From assembly GCA_003645385.1 (NCBI GenBank), contig QNEY01000026.1, forward strand, positions 1 to 11,768: 11,768 nt of DNA. The letters run 5' to 3'. The notes beneath the pieces were generated by a model, which did no database searches, was not told the DNA's origin, and saw only the letters and a program-made list of their open reading frames with translations. The stretch's first letter is position 1. Each line of letters begins with the position of its first letter. Positions 7,799-11,768 of this stretch are shown here, in pieces. Source of the DNA: Gammaproteobacteria bacterium. GTDB taxonomy: Bacteria > Pseudomonadota > Gammaproteobacteria > Nitrosococcales > Methylophagaceae. A program made the translations under genes and the position numbers.

Positions 7799-7799
7799 A
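7794..7799 (-). promoter_or_regulatory. Candidate -10 element for nnr (shared with queG)
   Basis: Read on the minus strand, TATTAT at 7799-7794 matches the -10 consensus at five of six positions and overlaps the queG -10 element almost completely around the palindrome TTATAA (7792-7797). Initiation would fall near 7787, giving a leader of about 30 bases to the ATG at 7756. No good -35 is seen at the expected place (GTATTT or TGTATT), so support is limited. Confidence 0.3.
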
Positions 7800-7805
7800 G
7801 CCTGC

Positions 7806-8897
7806 ATGAGTGAGATAAATACAGCTTTAGCTATGAATGATTTACTGGAAGATATGAGATTATGGGCACAATCTTATGGTTTTCAGCAGCTTGGCATTAG
7901 TGATATCAATTTAGTAAATGCGGAAAAAAGTTTATCCAAATGGCTGGATGCTGGATTTCATGGTGATATGAACTATATGGAACGGCACGGCAGCAAACGA
8001 AGCCGACCTGAGGAATTAGTATCAGGTACTGTGCGAGTTATTACGGTAAGGATGGATTATTGGCCTGAACCAGCTGCTGAACCGTGGGCTGTGTTGGAAA
8101 ATGATCAGCAAGGATTTATTTCCCGTTATGCTCTCGGGCGTGATTATCACAAATTAATACGCAAGCGTTTATCGAAACTTGCACATAAGATAGAGAAGGC
8201 TGTGGGTGAAATGGGCTTTCGAGTATTTTGTGATAGTGCACCGGTAATGGAAAAAGCGTTGGCAGAAAAATCGGGATTAGGCTGGGTTGGTAAACACAGT
8301 AATATTTTAAATCGTGAGCATGGTTCTTATTTCTTTCTAGGTGAAATTTATACTGACTTACCCTTACCGGTTACACAAAAGACTTCAGAGCATTGTGGCT
8401 CATGTACGGCGTGTATTGATATTTGTCCTACACAAGCTATCGTAGCCCCCTACCAGGTAGATGGCAGACGATGTATCTCATATTTAACCATTGAGTTGCG
8501 AGGTTCTATTCCAGTTGAATTTCGTTCTATGATGGGCAATCGTATTTATGGTTGTGATGATTGCCAACTGATTTGTCCATGGAATAAGTTTGCCCAGGCC
8601 ACTGTGGAATCTGACTATTTGCCACGTCATGGACTGGATTTACCACAATTGATCGATCTATTCGCTTGGACAGAGCAAGAATTTCTATCGAGGTTGGAAG
8701 GCAGCCCAATTAGACGAATAGGTTATGAATGCTGGTTGCGTAATATTGCGGTTGCCTTAGGTAATGCTACTGCAAGCTCGGATATTATTACAGCATTAAG
8801 AGCGAGGTTAAATCATCACTCTGAACTGGTGCAAGAACATGTGCAATGGGCGCTGGATCAACATGGGCAGGGAAGGGAAAAGTCAGAGAATGGTTGA
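7806..8897 (+). CDS. queG: Epoxyqueuosine reductase QueG
   Basis: QueG reduces epoxyqueuosine to queuosine at tRNA position 34, the last step of queuosine synthesis, using cobalamin and two [4Fe-4S] clusters. Conserved features, numbered from the ATG at 7806, are SRYALGRDYHKL (106-117), DSAPVMEKALAEKSGLGWVG (143-162, with D143 as the probable catalytic acid), the cluster motif CGSCTACIDICP (197-208), and C223 with CDDCQLICPWN (250-260). The last part (IRRIGYECWLRNIAVALGN) is also typical. It has 363 residues, against 379 in E. coli. The ATG at 7806 is used because its N-terminus (MSEIN) best matches the E. coli length; the ATG at 7833 (MNDLLEDMRLW, 354 residues) is a strong alternative if the TATAAT at 7793 is the promoter. 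Neither has a clear Shine-Dalgarno. The frame is open upstream to about 7665, but that stretch is antisense to nnr and not family-like. Older name: yjeS. Confidence 0.96.
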   Translation: MSEINTALAMNDLLEDMRLWAQSYGFQQLGISDINLVNAEKSLSKWLDAGFHGDMNYMERHGSKRSRPEELVSGTVRVITVRMDYWPEPAAEPWAVLENDQQGFISRYALGRDYHKLIRKRLSKLAHKIEKAVGEMGFRVFCDSAPVMEKALAEKSGLGWVGKHSNILNREHGSYFFLGEIYTDLPLPVTQKTSEHCGSCTACIDICPTQAIVAPYQVDGRRCISYLTIELRGSIPVEFRSMMGNRIYGCDDCQLICPWNKFAQATVESDYLPRHGLDLPQLIDLFAWTEQEFLSRLEGSPIRRIGYECWLRNIAVALGNATASSDIITALRARLNHHSELVQEHVQWALDQHGQGREKSENG

Positions 8898-10821
8898 TAA
8901 AAAAGAGCTAAAGGATTTGAGCGCGTTAATTGAAATGCGATTATCGCGGCGGCAAGCGATGCACTATGGCTTGGGTTCATTATTAGCGGCAACATTACCA
9001 CTGACAGCATGTAGTCAAAAACAAATCGGGCCAGAAGATAAACTCGTTACACCCGAGCTATTGGGTTTTAAATCGATCCCTGTTGCTCATCTTGTGGATG
9101 AACTGGTTGTGGCGGAGGGTTATCGGGCGGAAGTGTTTTTTCGTTGGGGCGATCCAGTTTCTGATGGACCGGCATTCAAGATGGATGCTTCAAATACTGC
9201 CGGTGAACAATTGCAACAGGCGGGCATGCATCATGATGCAATACAGTTTTATCCATTACCTATAGGTTCAGATAATGCCAAACATGGTTTGTTGGTAATG
9301 AATCATGAATATATTGATGCGCAACTCCTTCATCGTGATGGCGGAGTATTTGATTCTCCTGAAAATTACACTTTAGAGAAAACATTAAAAGAACAAAATG
9401 CCCATGGTGTGTCGGTTATTGAAGTGCGTCGAGAGAAGACGGGCTGGCAAATTGTGCGACCATCTCAATATGCCCGTCGTATTACAGCTCAAACAGCGAT
9501 ATCTATATCTGGTCCTGTAGCTGGGACAAAATATGTCAAAACAGAAGCTGATCCATTAGGCCAAGAGATATTGGGCACATTAAATAATTGTTCTAATGGT
9601 AAAACGCCATGGGGCAGTTATTTAACGTGCGAAGAAAATTTTAATAATTATTTTGTTCTGCCAACTAAAGCAGAGTTTAGTGAGAAACAAAGGCGGGCAT
9701 GGAAGCGTTATGGTATTAAAAATAGCTATTACGGTTGGTATGAAAATGATAATCGATTTGATGTAAGTCAACATCCAAATGAAGCAAATCGTTTTGGTTG
9801 GATAGTGGAGTTTGATCCGCATGATCCTGAAAGCAAACCAACTAAACGAACAGCGATGGGGCGGTTTTCACATGAAAACGTAGCACATAATATTTGTGAA
9901 GATAGTAGGATTGCCTTTTATTCTGGTGATGATGCCAAGTTTGAGTATGTTTATAAATACATTACCAACAAACCTTGGGACGGTACTCAAGGAATACATC
10001 ATGGACAATTACTCGATGACGGGGTGCTGTATGTGGCACGCTTTGATGAAAATGGCACTGGGGTTTGGTTACCACTGGTCTTTGGATTAGGCCCGTTAAC
10101 ACAAGAAAATGGTTTTGATGATCAGGCTGATGTACTAGTGCATGCTCGCATGGCAGCAGATGCTGTCAGAGCGACAGCTATGGAGCGGCCAGAATGGGTT
10201 ACTACTCATCCTGATAGCCATGATATTTACGTGTCGATGACTAATAATATCAAGCGTGGTCAAGATGGTAAGCCTGACAAAGATGCTGCTAACCCCAGAA
10301 GTAACAATGCTTTTGGTCATATCATTAAAATTGTCGAAGATGATGTTACTAGCACAGAGTTTGACTGGGATGTGTTTGTTTTAGCCGGTGATGAAGAACA
10401 TCAATCTACGATTAATGGTGATCTGTATGCGAACCCAGATGGATTAATGATTGATAGTCGTGGTGTGTTATGGGTTCAGACTGATGTCAGTGCAAGCAAA
10501 CTCAATACTGGTACATTTGCTCAATTTGGTAATAATCAAATGTTGGCTGTTGATCCTGATACAGGTGAAACACGTCGGTTTTTAACAGGGCCGATAGGGT
10601 GTGAGATAACCGGTGTTACTATGACGCCTGATCTCAAAACGATGTGGGTCAATATCCAACATCCGGGCGAGGTTCCGGAAGTGCTAAAACGACAAGGAGT
10701 GAAAAAAACACCTGCAACACCTAATATCGCTAGTAATTGGCCTGATCATCAGCAAAATGGTCGGCCACGATCGTCGACTGTGTTGATAACTAAAAATGAT
10801 GGTGGTGTGATCGGTAGTTAA
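8890..10821 (+). CDS. phoX: PhoX-family (DUF839) exported phosphatase, predicted Tat lipoprotein
   Basis: PhoX enzymes are calcium/iron-dependent alkaline phosphatases that release phosphate from organic esters outside the cytoplasm. The 643-residue protein has an N-terminal twin-arginine motif LSRRQAM (R20, R21), a hydrophobic stretch (YGLGSLLAATLP) and a lipobox LTAC (C41), so Tat export followed by lipid anchoring is predicted. Family motifs include WGDPVSDGPAF, LLVMNHEY, NNCSNGKTPWGSYLTCEENF (C234, C247, E248, E249; probable metal-site region), GRFSHENVAHN, FYSGDDAKFEYVYKY, NPDGLMIDSRGVLWVQTD and GCEITGVTMTPD. The start at 8890 overlaps the queG stop by eight bases, with GGGA about 12 bases upstream, so translation is probably coupled. 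An ATG at 8935 directly before the RR motif is an alternative. I see no Pho box or separate promoter. Phosphatase activity is inferred; some DUF839 proteins are uncharacterised. Confidence 0.88.
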   Translation: MVDKKELKDLSALIEMRLSRRQAMHYGLGSLLAATLPLTACSQKQIGPEDKLVTPELLGFKSIPVAHLVDELVVAEGYRAEVFFRWGDPVSDGPAFKMDASNTAGEQLQQAGMHHDAIQFYPLPIGSDNAKHGLLVMNHEYIDAQLLHRDGGVFDSPENYTLEKTLKEQNAHGVSVIEVRREKTGWQIVRPSQYARRITAQTAISISGPVAGTKYVKTEADPLGQEILGTLNNCSNGKTPWGSYLTCEENFNNYFVLPTKAEFSEKQRRAWKRYGIKNSYYGWYENDNRFDVSQHPNEANRFGWIVEFDPHDPESKPTKRTAMGRFSHENVAHNICEDSRIAFYSGDDAKFEYVYKYITNKPWDGTQGIHHGQLLDDGVLYVARFDENGTGVWLPLVFGLGPLTQENGFDDQADVLVHARMAADAVRATAMERPEWVTTHPDSHDIYVSMTNNIKRGQDGKPDKDAANPRSNNAFGHIIKIVEDDVTSTEFDWDVFVLAGDEEHQSTINGDLYANPDGLMIDSRGVLWVQTDVSASKLNTGTFAQFGNNQMLAVDPDTGETRRFLTGPIGCEITGVTMTPDLKTMWVNIQHPGEVPEVLKRQGVKKTPATPNIASNWPDHQQNGRPRSSTVLITKNDGGVIGS

Positions 10822-10822
10822 A

Positions 10823-11100
10823 CTATTTAAATACTACCCGAATTAGATAGGCAAGTAGAATCAGGATAATCGGCATCAAGTAAGTGAGTAGTTTTCGCCT
10901 TTTTTCGACTAATGCGCTACTGGTTCTTGAATATCTTCTACTATATCTTGCAAATGAACCGTTTTTTCATCCTGTTCAAAATAGAGTTCGAGTTATTTTA
11001 TTTGAATGCCAAGTGATTCAGCTTGTTGTTTTAGCTGTAGTTCTTGATTGTCACAAATCTAATGAAGTAACTGTAATTGTTCATCATTATGATTGGACAT
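10823..11100 (-). pseudogene. Decayed gene for a small C-terminally anchored membrane protein
   Basis: Twelve bases after the orn stop, the minus strand has ATG (11100-11098). It opens a frame that reads like a hydrophilic helical protein, with fragments MSNHNDEQLQLLH, ICDNQELQLKQQAESLGIQI and LELYFEQDEKTVHLQ then DIVEDIQEPVA. This frame is broken by in-frame stops TAG (11061-11059), TAA (10995-10993) and TAG (10911-10909). Each is one base from a Gln or Glu codon. After a frame change near 10915-10920, another frame reads ALVEKRRKLLTYL, then a membrane segment (MPIILILLAYLIRVVF) and Lys before a TAG at 10825-10823, one base short of the phoX stop. Together this resembles a helical domain, a basic junction and a C-terminal membrane anchor. 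I recognise no family. Alternatives are sequencing errors or a non-coding spacer that looks protein-like by chance. Confidence 0.4.
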
Positions 11101-11112
11101 GATTTATGCTTG

Positions 11113-11664
11113 CTATTCCGGCAATTTAATGAAAAGTTCACGATAATGCTGAAGTTCACGAATGGAATCTTTAACATCATCCATAGCGAGATGAGAAGAC
11201 TTTTTCTTGAAGCTTTTTTCAACTTTTGGAGCCCAGCGACGAGCTAGTTCTTTTAATGAGCTGACATCAAGATTACGATAGTGAAAAAAGGCCTCCAGTT
11301 CTGGCATGAGGCGCGCCATAAAACGTCGATCCTGACAAATACTATTACCGCACATGGGAGACACGCCAGCGGGTACATATTCTTTTAAGAATTCCAAAGT
11401 TTGTTGTTCTGCTTGTGCTTCGTTAATGATACTTTTGCGTACTCGCTCAGTTAATCCTGAGCCACCATGCTGGCGGGTATTCCATTCATCCATGGCCTCA
11501 AGGGCAGAGTCAGCTTGGTGTATAGCTATGATTGGGCCTTCAGCTAAAATATTCAGTTCACCATCAGTTACAATAGTAGCAATTTCAATAATAGCGTCAT
11601 TATTGGTGTCGAGACCAGTCATTTCTAGGTCGATCCATATCAAGTTTTTTTTGCTTTTGGCCAT
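11113..11664 (-). CDS. orn: Oligoribonuclease Orn (3'-5' exoribonuclease, DEDDh family)
   Basis: Orn degrades the two- to five-nucleotide RNAs left by other RNases, and diribonucleotides such as pGpG from cyclic-di-GMP breakdown. It is a cytoplasmic homodimer and essential in E. coli. The DEDDh residues fall at family positions: D12 and E14 (WIDLEMTGLD), D112 (GNSICQDRRF), and H158 with D163 (HLAMDDVKDS). LNILAEGP, FHYRNLDVSSLKELARRW and HYRELFIKLPE are also characteristic. I chose the ATG at 11664 (MAKSKKNLIWIDLEMTG, 183 residues) because it aligns end to end with E. coli Orn (181). The frame continues upstream to an ATG at 11721, but those 19 extra residues have no family counterpart and overlap the candidate promoter. 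The decayed gene follows directly downstream. Confidence 0.97.
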   Translation of the reverse strand: MAKSKKNLIWIDLEMTGLDTNNDAIIEIATIVTDGELNILAEGPIIAIHQADSALEAMDEWNTRQHGGSGLTERVRKSIINEAQAEQQTLEFLKEYVPAGVSPMCGNSICQDRRFMARLMPELEAFFHYRNLDVSSLKELARRWAPKVEKSFKKKSSHLAMDDVKDSIRELQHYRELFIKLPE

Positions 11665-11711
11665 GTTGTCCGTCTTTATTTTAGTTAATGCAATGAACTT
11701 ACTTGCCAGAG

Positions 11712-11720
11712 ATTGTATCA
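11712..11720 (-). promoter_or_regulatory. Candidate extended -10 promoter for orn
   Basis: On the minus strand TGATACAAT (11720-11712) fits an extended -10 element (TG, one base, then TACAAT, five of six matches). No -35 is apparent at 17 bases, which extended -10 promoters tolerate. Initiation near 11705 gives a leader of about 40 bases to the ATG at 11664 and would exclude the longer frame from 11721. I see no other feature in 11665-11768. Confidence 0.35.
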
Positions 11721-11768
11721 AAGGCTAACCTGCATAGCATTTTTATAGTTTATTAATTGGTTTTGTAT

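Noticed and set aside
7665..7805. Upstream extension of the queG frame
   Set aside because: The extra residues are antisense to the Nnr N-terminal domain and have no counterpart in QueG.
10811..10841. Hairpin over the phoX stop (GGTAGT with ACTACC, extended by TCG/CGA with one bulged C)
   Set aside because: It has a long AT loop and no T tract on either strand, so I could not support calling it a terminator.
10909..11061. Possible stop-codon reassignment or readthrough of TAG/TAA in the remnant after orn
   Set aside because: TAG ends orn itself and TAA ends amiB, mutL's neighbour tsaE, the RND gene and phoX, so these codons work as ordinary stops here. The frame change is also unexplained by recoding.
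10884..11102. 72-codon plus-strand ORF between phoX and orn
   Set aside because: Its composition (runs of Leu, Val and Phe without domain structure) looks like the complement of the minus-strand remnant, and it has no convincing ribosome binding site. The minus-strand reading is more protein-like.
11354..11728. 124-codon plus-strand ORF across orn
   Set aside because: It is antisense to conserved Orn motifs, has low-complexity Ser/Ala composition and no family features.
1..11768. CRISPR array, phage, transposon, toxin-antitoxin or defence system
   Set aside because: I found no spaced direct repeats, no transposase or integrase motifs, no terminal inverted repeats and no toxin-antitoxin-like gene pair. 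The intervals between genes are short and largely explained.

Overview
The window looks like a chromosomal segment of a moderately AT-rich gammaproteobacterium. The main evidence is gene order. orn, queG, nnr, tsaE, amiB and mutL occur in the same order and relative orientation as I recall them from the Escherichia coli chromosome (orn..queG / nnr-tsaE-amiB-mutL-miaA-hfq). The proteins also resemble gammaproteobacterial versions, including a MutL without the endonuclease motif. I cannot name a genus from the sequence alone.

Layout, left to right. Positions 1-1391 (+) hold the C-terminal half of a CusA/CzcA-type RND efflux pump whose N-terminal part lies outside the window. A hairpin follows at about 1411-1446, then a possible 24-residue membrane peptide on the minus strand (1438-1512). 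From 7756 down to 1515 the minus strand carries nnr (metabolite repair), tsaE (tRNA t6A synthesis), amiB (septal murein amidase), mutL (mismatch repair) and a membrane-anchored protein of unrecognised family with a LysM-like C-terminus. That last gene sits where E. coli has miaA and hfq. Divergent from nnr, queG (queuosine synthesis) runs on the plus strand and overlaps by 8 bases a Tat-exported PhoX-family lipoprotein gene. orn (oligoribonuclease) lies on the minus strand at the right end. Between phoX and orn is what looks like a decayed gene for a small C-terminally anchored membrane protein.

How the genes work together: most are housekeeping genes for RNA maturation and turnover (tsaE, queG, orn), nucleotide cofactor repair (nnr), cell separation (amiB) and DNA repair (mutL). 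Two control regions can be argued. One is a palindromic shared -10 region between nnr and queG. The other is a sigma70-like promoter just upstream of amiB, which would let amiB, mutL and the LysM-like gene be transcribed apart from nnr-tsaE.

I found no CRISPR array, phage, insertion sequence, RNA gene or defence system. The parts worth a second look are the LysM-like repeat protein with its downstream mini-ORF, the decayed gene next to orn, the insertion of phoX into an otherwise conserved locus, and the divergent promoter.
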